The position numbers were made by a program, and so were the translations under genes. Positions 26,207 to 34,847 of a stretch of DNA of 64,000 nucleotides are shown here, one piece after another. A model generated the notes under the pieces. It was not told the DNA's origin. It did no database searches and saw only the letters and a list, made by a program, of their open reading frames with translations. Numbering within the stretch: position 1 is the first letter of the stretch; each line of letters starts with the position of its first letter. Origin of the DNA: Elusimicrobiota bacterium (GTDB lineage Bacteria > Elusimicrobiota > Elusimicrobia > UBA1565 > UBA9628); the NCBI GenBank assembly GCA_023249675.1, contig JAHFCE010000009.1, forward strand, positions 1-64,000, read 5' to 3'.

Positions 26207-26226
26207 TGGTCCTGGAACGCGTTCCC

Positions 26227-27036
26227 CTACCAACCCTCGCCTTTCGGCCGATGAGCATCGAGATAATGGAAGTAGCGCCATAAGTCCTCGAGGTCGCGCT
26301 CGCTCAGGTCGAGATGGTCGGGCATGTAGGTGTGCCGGTACTTCGAAGGGTTGCGGATGAACTCTTTGACCATCGCCTTCGGCCGGTAGGCAGTCACGCT
26401 CATCGGCTCGTTGAGGTCCGGGCCGACCTTTCCGCCCTCCCCGTTGAGCGCGTGGCAGCGCACGCAGCGGCCCTGGAACAGGGCGTAGCCCCGACGCTCC
26501 GGCGAGCCCGCCTGGGCGCCGCGCGGCACCGTTCTCGGATATTGGTCCTCGAAACGAATCAGGCTGATGGCCGTCACCTGCCACGGCCACGGATACTGGT
26601 TTGCGGTCGTCTGCGTGATCCCGGTCCATAAGACAAAAAACGGCCCCGGGTCGGCCTTGTGCCCGCCGACCGGCTCCCAGCCGCTCGGCACATCGAGGTC
26701 GCGGAAAGCCATGAAGCCGCCCTCCTCCGCGGCCTTCGTCAACGCTCCGACCGCGTTGTAGCCATCGAGCGCTGTGAAAGCGATGTGAGAGTATTCGGGC
26801 GAGAGCCAGCGCTTGCCGTACGCGAAATCCAGCAGGTCGCGCAGAGTGAAGGCCTCATAATTCTTGATCTTGCCCGGCGGATTCGCAAACTCGGAGGCAA
26901 ACGAGACGCGGTGAGGCTTGACCTTCCCTCGCAGAGTCGCTAGAGACACGACCACAGCCGAAGAATCCGCCACGCGGAACTCGAGCGCCGGCTCGGCCCC
27001 GGCGACGGCGGCCGCGAGAAGAAGGATCGTGATCAT
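26227..27036 (-). CDS. Exported monohaem cytochrome c with N-terminal molybdopterin-oxidoreductase-like domain
   Basis: 269 residues. Signal peptide at residues 1-14 (ILLLAAAVAGAEP). Residues ~15-165 resemble the small fold seen in sulfite-oxidase-like proteins (LRDLLDFAYGKRW, ITAL-type segments), but no molybdenum-ligand Cys is evident. A class I cytochrome c domain follows: C191-V-R-C194-H195 haem site and probable axial M238 in HTYMPDHLDL. It probably shuttles electrons in the periplasm. Its ATG overlaps the stop of the kinase gene by 4 nt, so both are co-transcribed. Confidence 0.82.
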   Translation of the reverse strand: MITILLLAAAVAGAEPALEFRVADSSAVVVSLATLRGKVKPHRVSFASEFANPPGKIKNYEAFTLRDLLDFAYGKRWLSPEYSHIAFTALDGYNAVGALTKAAEEGGFMAFRDLDVPSGWEPVGGHKADPGPFFVLWTGITQTTANQYPWPWQVTAISLIRFEDQYPRTVPRGAQAGSPERRGYALFQGRCVRCHALNGEGGKVGPDLNEPMSVTAYRPKAMVKEFIRNPSKYRHTYMPDHLDLSERDLEDLWRYFHYLDAHRPKGEGW

Positions 27037-28622
27037 TTATTCCAGTTGAGCTTCCGATCTTTCGGCGCATCCGCCTCCGGAACCTTCAGATGCACCGCGG
27101 CACCCAACGCCGCAAGCACGCCCGCCGTTCCGAGCCAGCGCCAGCCACCGCCTGAATGGGTGAACGCCGTCCACCACGCGGCCGCGCGTTCGGAGACTCC
27201 CAAAGTCCAGGCCTGCGTCTCCGCCACGTTCCAGCTCAGCGCCGACAGGAGAAGACACAGCCCCGCCGCCGGGCCGAGAACGCGCGACCAAAATGCCTCG
27301 GAACGATCCTGGCCCCATTGCCCAAGAAACGAAGAACCCAGCAGCGCGCATAGGCCCACACCCGCGACGATCGCGGCCTCGAGGGGGGGCAGAAACACGC
27401 CGCCGATGAACACGTACTTCGTCCAACACGCCAGGGCTCCCACGCAGCCGGCCGCACTCAGTCCCTTGCGCCAGACGTTCCTGCGGTCGCCGTAGGTCAG
27501 AGCCGCGGGCAGCAAAGCGAGAAAAGCCGCGCCCGCCGCCCAGTCCTCGGGACCGGCCCGGCGCCACTGCCAGCCGAAAGCAACGACGCCAAACGCAGCC
27601 AGCAGCCCGATGAAGGAGCCCTTCGAGCCGAGCGCCGCCGCGGGCTCCGGCGCAGGCGGCGGAGGGGGAAGCGGAATATTGCGGTGAGGCGATGTGAGCG
27701 CAGCAACGGGCGCCGCGACCGGCGGAAACACACTTGTTTCCACGCGCGGAGGCGCGGGAAGAATCCTAAACGGCGAGCCACTCGCGTCCGTGTCGAGCAG
27801 CATGCCGACCGAACGCATCTCCTTCAGAAGCTCCTGCGCGTCGGACGGCCGGTCCTCGACTGTCTTGGCCATCAGGCGGCGCAGGAGCCCCGCCGCGCGT
27901 TCCGTCACCTCGGGACGCAGGAGGCGCACCTCGGGCGGCGCCTCATCGCGGTGGCGCACGAGCGCGTCCGTCGCCGAGCCGGGGTAGGGCGGCCGTCCTG
28001 CCAGGGCGTAGTACCACGTCGCGCCGAGCGCGTAAAGGTCCGAGCGCGGATCGGGAGGACCTCCGAAACCCTGCTCCGGCGCCATGAAGTGAAAGGACCC
28101 GGCGACATCCTCTCCCACGGCCGCGGCGACACCGGCGGGGCGCGCGATGCCGAAGTCGGCAAGCTTGACCGCGCCGCGCACGTCCACGAGGATGTTAGCG
28201 GGCTTGATGTCCCGGTGCACGAGCCCGGCCTTGTGCGCAGCGCTCAAGGCCGTCGCCGTCTCCCGGATGATCTCAAGCGCCTCCGCGGGAGACAGGGGGC
28301 CCAAGCGCTTGACCCGCGCCTCGAGGGATTCCCCGTCCACCCATTGCATCACGATGTAGGGAACGCCGCGTTCCTCGCCGACATCGTAGATCGCGACGAT
28401 GCGGGGATCCTCGAGCTTGGCAGCGCTGCGCGCCTCGGCCAGGATCTGCTCGCGCACGGCGGCGCCGCCCGCCTCGCCGTCATCAACGAGCTTGACCGCC
28501 ACGAGGCGATCAAGGGCGAGGTGGCGGGCCTTGTACACCCGGCCCATGCCTCCCCGGCCGATGAGCGCGTCAAGACGGCAGGGTCCGAGCGTCTGTCCGA
28601 TGAGGGGGTCCGCCTCGGGCAT
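27033..28622 (-). CDS. Membrane-anchored Ser/Thr protein kinase (PknB-like)
   Basis: 529 residues from the ATG at 28622; a TTG 39 nt upstream is possible but adds residues without family match. The N-terminal kinase domain (1-275) has the glycine loop GRGGMGRVY, K44 in VAVK, HRDIKPAN with catalytic D138, DFG (D156) and APE. A Pro-rich linker (PPPPPAPEP) follows, then five or six hydrophobic segments to the C-terminus. No PASTA or TPR domain. The cytochrome c gene overlaps its end, an unusual partner; the signal is unknown. Confidence 0.9.
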   Translation of the reverse strand: MPEADPLIGQTLGPCRLDALIGRGGMGRVYKARHLALDRLVAVKLVDDGEAGGAAVREQILAEARSAAKLEDPRIVAIYDVGEERGVPYIVMQWVDGESLEARVKRLGPLSPAEALEIIRETATALSAAHKAGLVHRDIKPANILVDVRGAVKLADFGIARPAGVAAAVGEDVAGSFHFMAPEQGFGGPPDPRSDLYALGATWYYALAGRPPYPGSATDALVRHRDEAPPEVRLLRPEVTERAAGLLRRLMAKTVEDRPSDAQELLKEMRSVGMLLDTDASGSPFRILPAPPRVETSVFPPVAAPVAALTSPHRNIPLPPPPPAPEPAAALGSKGSFIGLLAAFGVVAFGWQWRRAGPEDWAAGAAFLALLPAALTYGDRRNVWRKGLSAAGCVGALACWTKYVFIGGVFLPPLEAAIVAGVGLCALLGSSFLGQWGQDRSEAFWSRVLGPAAGLCLLLSALSWNVAETQAWTLGVSERAAAWWTAFTHSGGGWRWLGTAGVLAALGAAVHLKVPEADAPKDRKLNWNK

Positions 28623-28679
28623 GTCCGCTCGAAGGATAACAGGCTCTGCGGCCCCCCGCAAGGTGCTCGTCTTGTACTC

Positions 28680-29999
28680 CTACAAAAGCAGGAGTTGTCC
28701 TTGGATTCGCTTCGCTTCAGTCGATGGAAGACCGGCTTTCTTCGCGAACATCGGCCATTGCCCGATCGCCTCGCGGACCTCTCTGAGGATGGACGGGGCT
28801 TCGCCGATTCCAAAACGATCCGCCAGTACGAGGCAGTCTTCCCTTCGAATATCGCCGAACTTCCCATTGACCGACATCAGATGCTGCCTGGTCCATTCTC
28901 CCTGGGGATTGTGGGCGAAGGTGATGTCGTAAGCGGGAGACAGCGTCCAAGAGCCGCCTTGGCGAAGGAGAAAGGAGAAATTCTTGGTATGGTCGTCGCA
29001 GTTGCGCCCCATGACATTGAGCGCCATTCGGCGAAACGCCTCGACTTCCGCCGAGTGCCCCAGCTTTAATTGCCGCATCGTCATGAAAAGCTGTTCATAG
29101 CTGTTGGCGGATTTCTTCTTAAAATCGAGATGATCCATCGCGCAGAGGCTTTGGAGGTGATGCTTGGCGCCGTCATCTTCGCGATCAAATCGCCTCGTCA
29201 TGAAATGCGCCCGACCATTTTCTTCGAGCAGCCGTGATTCGGGCATGTCGATCCCGGCCTGCCGAGCCAACAGGCAATAGGCGTACTCGATGCGCCCATA
29301 GTCCTGGGAGGATCCCAGCTCGAGATCCTTGCCCATCCCGTCGAACTTGAGAAGCCAGTGCTCGAAGCCCGGCAACAGCTCGAACTGGCCGGAGCGGATT
29401 TCGGAGGTCGTTTTGTTCCACCCGATCACGGCTTTCGCGCGAGCGCCATTGGCGGAGGTTCCGACTTCGATGATGCTCCTCAGGGCGGCCTCCGTCGATG
29501 AGTCGCCTTCCAGGACGCCGCGGACGGCTTTTCTGGCCACGTCCACAAGCTGATTCATTTTTAAAGCGGTGGGCTTGGTGGTTTTGGGGCCCCGGGTCGG
29601 CTTGAATTCGAGCGCGCCCATGGCGCGTCGCCCCATGTAAGCGAGCCGGTCAAGCGGGGTGATGCTTGATTTGGGAAGGCCTTTTTCTGCCATGTACTTG
29701 TCGATGAGCGCGTTTCCAAATCCATCCGGCAGCGCGTCCGCGAACATCGCGGGCAATCGCCGGTAGGTTTCTTCCGGGAGGTCCGTGAAGACGTATGTTT
29801 TTTCCGATTCATCCGCGGGCATGTGAAGCGGCGCCAGCTGCAGCCCGCTCCTTCCGAAATCCTTGTCATAGGCGAAGACGTAATAGCCTAGGGCGGGATC
29901 GAGGGCAAGGGCTCCCACGAACTGACTCCAGAGGTAGACCTCTATGCGTTGAACGGGCCGATAGCGCGCGGCGGCCGCCCGCTTACTTCTCTTCGCCAT
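28680..29999 (-). CDS. hipA: HipA-family Ser/Thr kinase toxin
   Basis: 439 residues. HipA toxins phosphorylate targets such as GltX and induce growth arrest; their partner HipB neutralises and represses. Seen here: the N-terminal GALALDP region, LPDGFGNALIDKYM, the ATP-binding stretch LLKFDG, CLLARQAGIDMPESRLLEENGRAHFMTRRFDRE, catalytic NCDDHTKNFSFLL and LSPAYDIT. Length is normal. It overlaps the antitoxin gene by 17 nt on the same strand. GC is somewhat below the flanks, as is common for mobile toxin-antitoxin modules. Confidence 0.92.
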   Translation of the reverse strand: MAKRSKRAAAARYRPVQRIEVYLWSQFVGALALDPALGYYVFAYDKDFGRSGLQLAPLHMPADESEKTYVFTDLPEETYRRLPAMFADALPDGFGNALIDKYMAEKGLPKSSITPLDRLAYMGRRAMGALEFKPTRGPKTTKPTALKMNQLVDVARKAVRGVLEGDSSTEAALRSIIEVGTSANGARAKAVIGWNKTTSEIRSGQFELLPGFEHWLLKFDGMGKDLELGSSQDYGRIEYAYCLLARQAGIDMPESRLLEENGRAHFMTRRFDREDDGAKHHLQSLCAMDHLDFKKKSANSYEQLFMTMRQLKLGHSAEVEAFRRMALNVMGRNCDDHTKNFSFLLRQGGSWTLSPAYDITFAHNPQGEWTRQHLMSVNGKFGDIRREDCLVLADRFGIGEAPSILREVREAIGQWPMFAKKAGLPSTEAKRIQGQLLLL

Positions 30000-30300
30000 G
30001 ATCCCTCTTCTTTCTCCGCGCCCGCTGCCGCGCCGCGTGCGATGGCGTCATATGCAGGGGATTGATCGTGATCCTCGGCGCGAGGCTTTGCAGCCAGTCC
30101 TGCTTGTCCAGGGCGCGGACGACGCGGATAAGCGTCGTGAGGTTTGCCCCTTGGCCTGACTCCAGGTGACGCAACGCGTTCATGCTCACGCCGGCCTGAG
30201 CGGCGAGGGACTGTTGAGAGAGGTTCTTTTGCAGCCGCAAAGTCCGTATGTTTTCACCGATGGCGAGCACGAGCTCTTCCGAGTTTGATATTCCATTCAT
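29983..30300 (-). CDS. hipB: HipB-like XRE-family antitoxin
   Basis: 105 residues from the ATG at 30300; an earlier ATG at 30339 would add 13 residues and run through the operator-like dyads, so the shorter form is preferred. The Cro/CI helix-turn-helix is clear: IGENIRTLRLQKNLSQQSLAAQAGVSMNALRHLESGQ. The C-terminal tail is Arg/Lys-rich. It binds DNA as repressor of hipBA and neutralises HipA. It is transcribed from a consensus promoter upstream. Confidence 0.85.
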   Translation of the reverse strand: MNGISNSEELVLAIGENIRTLRLQKNLSQQSLAAQAGVSMNALRHLESGQGANLTTLIRVVRALDKQDWLQSLAPRITINPLHMTPSHAARQRARRKKRDHGEEK

Positions 30301-30311
30301 AAAGTATCCAG

Positions 30312-30352
30312 ATAAGACACTTAAATTAAGTATCGGCATATAAATGTCTTAT
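30312..30352. promoter_or_regulatory. Putative HipB operator dyads
   Basis: Between promoter and antitoxin start lie a near-palindrome ACTTAAATTAAGT (30319-30331) and a perfect 7-nt inverted pair ATAAGAC/GTCTTAT (30312-30318 and 30346-30352); AAGTATC also occurs twice as a direct repeat (30302-30308, 30328-30334). Placement just downstream of the -10 box suits autorepression. Confidence 0.5.
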
Positions 30353-30360
30353 ATAGAGTA

Positions 30361-30389
30361 ATAATAACAGTCAATTCAGTCTGTGTCAA
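30361..30389 (-). promoter_or_regulatory. Sigma70-type promoter of hipBA
   Basis: On the minus strand TTGACA (30389-30384), a 17-nt spacer and TATTAT (30366-30361). This is among the best promoters in the window and explains how the AT-rich region upstream of hipB is used. Confidence 0.7.
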
Positions 30390-30537
30390 TAGTATTTAAA
30401 CGATCTAAAAAGAGCAGTTAAGTGATGGGGCTTTTGGCCCAAAAACAACGTGGGTCTTTTTCCTCGTCTCGATGGGTCTTTGGCTCCTGAGGAAATCGCC
30501 GGATGTCGTTTATACTGAATGTGTCGGAAAGGAGAAA

Positions 30538-31641
30538 ATGATGAAAACCTTGATGGCGGCTGTTCTTGTCCTGGTTGCGGGCAGCGCGACCGGTTGGTCG
30601 CAGGTGACCGACCCCAGCGAGCAGGAACGTATCATCCAAAGCGCGCGGACGGCGCAGAGGGCACGGGAACACCGCCAACAGATGGCTGCGAAAGGCGATG
30701 CCTATCAGGTTCGCGTCTACACCTTTGGCGAGAGACTTGTTGACGTGATCACAGTCGGCGAACTGCGCCAGGCCGGCTACGAGGTCCTCGTCGATAATGA
30801 CGACAATTATGACTTTGTAAAGGGCATCTTCACCACAGGCGTTCCATCTTCGCAAGTCGAGATTATAAGGCAGATCAAAATGGCGCAGCAGGTCCAGGCG
30901 CATCGTCGGCAGATGGCTTCAGAGGGCGATGCCTATCGGCTGACCGTCGGTTACCCGATATCCGCAATCACGGTGGGGGAACTGCGCCAGGCCGGCTACA
31001 AGGTCCTCATCGATAATGACGACAATTATGACTTTGTGAAGGGAATCTTCACCACAGGCGTTCCATCTTCGCAAGTCGAGATCATAAGGCAGATCAAAAT
31101 GGCGCAAAGAGTCCAGACTCACCGCCAGCAGATGCTTGCACAGGGCGATGCCTATCAAGTTTACCTGGGCCGCATGACCTCCAATCCCGAGGCTACGGTA
31201 ACGGTCGGCGAACTGCGCCAGGCTGGTTATGAGGTCCGCGTTGATAATGACGACAATTATCTCTTCACAAAGGAAAACTCCGTCACATCCGTTTTCTCTG
31301 AGCTAACGCGGATTATACGCGAGGTCAGAATAGCGCAAAGAGCCCAGGCGCATCGCGCGGATATGGCTTCGCAGGGCGATGCCTATCAGGTTCGCATCGG
31401 CTACTTGGAATCCGATCCCTCGGCTACGGTGGGGGAACTGCGCCAGGCCGGCTACGAGGTCCGCGTCGACGATAACGACAATTACGTCTTTGTCAGGCTC
31501 GGCGGGCAGTCCACATCTTCATCGGCGACAAACGCCGAGGTTTTAGACAAGGTCTCCGCTCAGAAAGAAGAGAAGCTCAAGGCCAAGATGGGCAAGGTCG
31601 AGAACACGATCAAGGAAACCGTCTCGAACTGGGCGCAGTAA
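30538..31641 (+). CDS. Exported protein made of four tandem repeats
   Basis: 367 residues from ATG ATG after AAAGGAG. Signal peptide at residues 1-22 (LMAAVLVLVAGSATGWSQ). The body is four copies of a 73-77-residue unit with the consensus AQ-x-A-x-HR-x-QMA-x-x-GDAYQV, then TVGELRQAGYEV-x-VDNDDNY-x-F. A short charged C-terminal helix (SAQKEEKLKAKMGKVENTIKE) may form a coiled coil. I do not recognise the family. The repeats are very similar at DNA level, so they arose by recent duplication. A TATACT -10-like box lies at 30511-30516. Confidence 0.75.
   Translation: MMKTLMAAVLVLVAGSATGWSQVTDPSEQERIIQSARTAQRAREHRQQMAAKGDAYQVRVYTFGERLVDVITVGELRQAGYEVLVDNDDNYDFVKGIFTTGVPSSQVEIIRQIKMAQQVQAHRRQMASEGDAYRLTVGYPISAITVGELRQAGYKVLIDNDDNYDFVKGIFTTGVPSSQVEIIRQIKMAQRVQTHRQQMLAQGDAYQVYLGRMTSNPEATVTVGELRQAGYEVRVDNDDNYLFTKENSVTSVFSELTRIIREVRIAQRAQAHRADMASQGDAYQVRIGYLESDPSATVGELRQAGYEVRVDDNDNYVFVRLGGQSTSSSATNAEVLDKVSAQKEEKLKAKMGKVENTIKETVSNWAQ
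30631..31506 (+). repeat. Four in-frame tandem repeats of ~219-231 bp
   Basis: Units start at 30631, 30862, 31081 and 31312. Units 1 and 2 share long nearly identical stretches, for example around 30788-30862 and 31007-31081. The fourth unit is shorter and ends in a Ser/Gly-rich stretch. Confidence 0.85.
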
Positions 31642-31671
31642 TCGCTCCCGCGTCGTCCGATCCTCAAGTAG

Positions 31672-31677
31672 TACAAT
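31672..31677 (+). promoter_or_regulatory. -10 element before preT, possibly leaderless
   Basis: TACAAT lies exactly 6 nt before the preT ATG at 31684. No clear -35 box or Shine-Dalgarno sequence is present. Confidence 0.45.
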
Positions 31678-31683
31678 AGCGGC

Positions 31684-33042
31684 ATGGCCCTCTCTCCTAA
31701 AAAGAGCCCATCGGCCGAAGCGTTCGCCGAGCTGAAGGGACCGATGACGCGCGAGGAAGCGCGCGTCGAGTCGTCGCGCTGCCTGTACTGCTACGACGCC
31801 CCCTGCGTCACGGCGTGCCCCACGCACATCGACGTGCCCCGGTTCATACGCCAGATCGCGGCGGCCGATCCCCTCGGGTCGGCAGAAACCATTCTTGAGG
31901 CCAACGCGCTCGGCCACTCCTGCGCGCGCGTCTGCCCGGTCGAAGTGCTCTGCGAGGGCGCCTGCGTCTACCACGACTGGCAGGAGAAGCCGATTCAGAT
32001 CGCGCGCCTCCAGCGCCACGCGACCGACGCCGTCTACGCCACAGGCGAGTTGCCCTTCAGCCCGGGCAAGGACAACGGCAAGAGAGTCGCCATTATCGGT
32101 GCCGGTCCCGCCGGGGCCTCCTGTGCGGCCTATCTGCGCCGCCTCGGCTTCGCGGTCGCAATTTTCGAGAAGCGCAAGCTGCCCGGCGGGCTCAACACCT
32201 ACGGCGTGGCCGAGTACAAGATGTCGCAGCCCACGGCGATCGAAGAGATGAAATTCCTCTTCCAGCTCGGCTGCGACGTCGTCACCGGCAAGGAGATCGG
32301 AAAGGACGTGCCGGCCGCCGACCTGCTGAGCGACTTCGACGCGGTCTTCGTCGGAATCGGGCTCGCGGAAACCCGCTCGCTCAATATCCCCGGCGAGGAC
32401 CTGGCCGGCGTCGTCGACGCCCTGTCTTTCATCGAGCGCGTCAAGGCCAAGGGCGGCAAAGGCGTGCCCCGGAGCGCGCACACCGTCGTCATTGGCGGTG
32501 GCAACACGGCCATCGACGCGACGACCCAGTCCGCGCGCTCGGGCGCGGCCAAGGTGACGCTCGCCTACCGGCGCGGCCCCGAGGACATGTCCGCCTATGA
32601 TTTCGAGATCGCGCTCGCCAAGGCCGACGGCGCTGCGATCATCACGCGCGCCGTGCCCAAGCGCATCCTCGGCAAGAAGACCGTGTCGGGCGTCGAGTTC
32701 GCGGACAAGACGAAGATCTCCTGCGACCGCGTCATCAAGGCGATCGGCCAGACCAAGCACTTCGCGCTCGCCAAGGCCTTGGGCCTCGCCCAGCGCGAGG
32801 ACGGCCGCCTCGCAGTCGACGCCGGCACGCTCCAGACCTCGAAGCCGAATGTGTTCGCCGGTGGCGACGCGGTCAACGGCGGCAAGGAGGTCGTCAACGC
32901 CGCGGCCGACGGCAAGCGCGCCGCCTGGGGCATCTTCCAAGCACTTTTCCCCGGCCGACCAGCACCCCTCGATAACGCCTATTGGATATCCACGATCGAC
33001 GGACGCACGGTGGCGCCCATCACGCCCCGGAGCCACGCATGA
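31684..33042 (+). CDS. preT: NAD-dependent dihydropyrimidine dehydrogenase subunit PreT
   Basis: 452 residues. Glutamate-synthase-small-subunit-like flavoprotein: an N-terminal Fe-S region (CLYCYDAPCVTACPTHI, CARVCPVEVLCEGAC), an FAD motif (VAIIGAGPAGASCAAYLRRLG), an NAD(P) motif (VVIGGGNTAIDAT) and a C-terminal FAD contact (NVFAGGDAVNGGKEVVNAAADGK). With PreA it reduces uracil or thymine to the 5,6-dihydro form. The 4-nt overlap with preA settles it as PreT rather than GltD. Confidence 0.92.
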   Translation: MALSPKKSPSAEAFAELKGPMTREEARVESSRCLYCYDAPCVTACPTHIDVPRFIRQIAAADPLGSAETILEANALGHSCARVCPVEVLCEGACVYHDWQEKPIQIARLQRHATDAVYATGELPFSPGKDNGKRVAIIGAGPAGASCAAYLRRLGFAVAIFEKRKLPGGLNTYGVAEYKMSQPTAIEEMKFLFQLGCDVVTGKEIGKDVPAADLLSDFDAVFVGIGLAETRSLNIPGEDLAGVVDALSFIERVKAKGGKGVPRSAHTVVIGGGNTAIDATTQSARSGAAKVTLAYRRGPEDMSAYDFEIALAKADGAAIITRAVPKRILGKKTVSGVEFADKTKISCDRVIKAIGQTKHFALAKALGLAQREDGRLAVDAGTLQTSKPNVFAGGDAVNGGKEVVNAAADGKRAAWGIFQALFPGRPAPLDNAYWISTIDGRTVAPITPRSHA

Positions 33043-34343
33043 AGCCGCGCCTTGCGCCCGATCTCTCCGCGAACTGCGCCGGGATCAAGTCCCCAAACCC
33101 GTTCTGGCTCGCTTCGGCGCCGCCCACGAACTCCGGAGCGCAGGTCATGCGCGCCTTCGAGTACGGCTGGGGGGGCGCGGTCTGGAAGACGCTCGGCTCC
33201 GATCCGCCGGTCGTCAACGTCTCCTCGCGCTACGGCGCCATCGACCTCGGCGGCCAGAAGATCGCCGGCTTCAACAACATCGAGCTGATCACCGACCGCC
33301 CGCTCGAGACGAATCTTAAGGAAATCTACGCGGTCAAGAAACGATTTCCAAACAACGCCGTCGTCGCGTCTTTGATGGTGCCGTGCGAAAAAAAAGCCTG
33401 GCACGAGATCACAAAAAAGGTGATCGCCGCCGGCTGCGACGGCGTCGAACTCAACTTCGGCTGTCCGCATGGGATGTCTGAGCGCGGCATGGGCGCCGCC
33501 GTCGGCCAAGTGCCCGAATACGTGAAGATGGTGACGGAATTCGTTAAAGAGGTCAGCTCCATTCCCGTGCTCGTCAAGCTGACTCCCAACGTCGCCGACG
33601 TGCGCTTCGCCGCGCGCGCGGCCAAGCAGGGGGGGGCCGACGGGGTGTCTCTCATCAACACCATCAACTCGATCATGGGCATTAACGTCGAGACCATGAT
33701 TCCGAAGTTCGCCGTCGAGGGCCAAATCTCCCATGGCGGCTACTGCGGCCCCGCGGTCAAACCGATCGCGCTGAATATGGTCAGCCAGATCGCGACCGAC
33801 CCCGAGACCGCCGGCCTGCCCATCTCCGGCATCGGCGGCATCTCGGTCTGGTCCGACGCGGTTGAGTTCATGCTGCTGGGATCATCGTCCGTGCAACTGT
33901 GCACCGCGGTGATGCACCATGGCTTTCGCATCATCGAGGACTTAAACGCCGGCCTCGCGGGTTGGATGAGACGCCAGGGCTTCGCCCAAACGACCGACTT
34001 CATCGGCAAGACCGCGCCGCGCATCGTGGACTGGAAGAAGCTCAACCTCCACTACAAGAGCGTCGCCGCCATCGATCCCGCGAAATGCATCAGCTGCGAC
34101 GTGTGCTACGTTTCCTGCAACGACACCACGCACCAGTGCATCGACATCGACCGCAAGAAGGGCAACCGCAAGCCGCATGTCCTCTCGGACGACTGTGTCG
34201 GCTGCAACTTGTGTTCGCTCGTCTGCCCTGTCGACGGCTGCATCACGATGAAGCCCGTCGACACCGGCCTCAAGCCGCTCACCTGGGAAGACTACGCGAA
34301 AAATGGGATGAAGGGCTACGGCGAGATCTACCGCCGCCACTAA
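33039..34343 (+). CDS. preA: Dihydropyrimidine dehydrogenase subunit PreA
   Basis: 434 residues from the ATG at 33039. FMN TIM-barrel domain of dihydroorotate dehydrogenase type (PNPFWLASAPPTNSG, ELNFGCPHGMSERGMGAAVGQ, VKLTPNVADV, GIGGISVWSDAVEFMLLG), followed by a C-terminal 2[4Fe-4S] ferredoxin domain (CISCDVCYVSCND and CVGCNLCSLVCPVDGC). It matches the C-terminal half of animal DPD. It catalyses the first step of reductive pyrimidine breakdown with PreT. Confidence 0.94.
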   Translation: MKPRLAPDLSANCAGIKSPNPFWLASAPPTNSGAQVMRAFEYGWGGAVWKTLGSDPPVVNVSSRYGAIDLGGQKIAGFNNIELITDRPLETNLKEIYAVKKRFPNNAVVASLMVPCEKKAWHEITKKVIAAGCDGVELNFGCPHGMSERGMGAAVGQVPEYVKMVTEFVKEVSSIPVLVKLTPNVADVRFAARAAKQGGADGVSLINTINSIMGINVETMIPKFAVEGQISHGGYCGPAVKPIALNMVSQIATDPETAGLPISGIGGISVWSDAVEFMLLGSSSVQLCTAVMHHGFRIIEDLNAGLAGWMRRQGFAQTTDFIGKTAPRIVDWKKLNLHYKSVAAIDPAKCISCDVCYVSCNDTTHQCIDIDRKKGNRKPHVLSDDCVGCNLCSLVCPVDGCITMKPVDTGLKPLTWEDYAKNGMKGYGEIYRRH

Positions 34344-34346
34344 CCA

Positions 34347-34844
34347 ATGCCTCCGGAAACCGACAACCTCCGCCTCGACGAGCTCCACGCGGCCGATCAA
34401 AAGGACCGCGAGCAGGTCTACGGTTCCGCCGCGGACGTCGAAGCCCTCAAACTCCGCGACGCCGAGCGCCGCCGGGAACTCCTTGAGATGATCGGGCAGG
34501 GCGGGGTCAACACGCCTAACGACCTCTACCACGCTGCGGTCCTCTTCCTGCACGGCGCCGAGCCTAAGGAGTTTCTCGCCGCGCACCGTTTAGCTGTGAT
34601 GGCGTCGATCAACGGCCACCGCCCCTCGCGCTGGCTGGCCGCCGCGACCCTCGACCGCTTCCTGATGTCCATCGGCCTGCCGCAGACCTACGGCACCCAG
34701 TTCGAGCACAACGGAGAAGACAACCGCTACCAGCTCCGCTTGCCGATCGACGACGCGACCGTGCTCCACTTCGAGAAGCGCTTCTTCGGTGTGCCGCCGG
34801 TCGTCGAACGGCTCGCCCAACTCAACCGTAGGATTGCCGGCTAA
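34347..34844 (+). CDS. DUF6624-like protein of unknown function
   Basis: 165 residues, hydrophilic and helical. AADQKDREQV near the start, NDLYHAAVLFLHGAEPKEFLAAHRLAVMA, ATLDRFLMSIGLPQTYGTQF and a beta-rich end resemble DUF6624-type proteins, in which DQ-x-DR and P-Q-x-YGTQ are conserved. Function unknown. It follows preA by 3 nt and precedes the ATPase gene by 3 nt. Confidence 0.65.
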   Translation: MPPETDNLRLDELHAADQKDREQVYGSAADVEALKLRDAERRRELLEMIGQGGVNTPNDLYHAAVLFLHGAEPKEFLAAHRLAVMASINGHRPSRWLAAATLDRFLMSIGLPQTYGTQFEHNGEDNRYQLRLPIDDATVLHFEKRFFGVPPVVERLAQLNRRIAG

Positions 34845-34847
34845 GCA

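Noticed and set aside
26214-26225. Perfect 12-nt palindrome GGAACGCGTTCC between convergent genes
   Set aside because: Short, with no T-tract on either side; it could arise by chance in GC-rich sequence, so it was not called a terminator.
30631-31506. CRISPR-like repetition
   Set aside because: The repeats are ~220-230 bp, in frame and continuous with coding sequence; there are no short repeats with unique spacers.
31684-33042. Glutamate synthase small subunit (gltD)
   Set aside because: The sequence is of that flavoprotein group, but preA overlaps it by 4 nt and dihydropyrimidinase and ureidopropionase-like genes follow.
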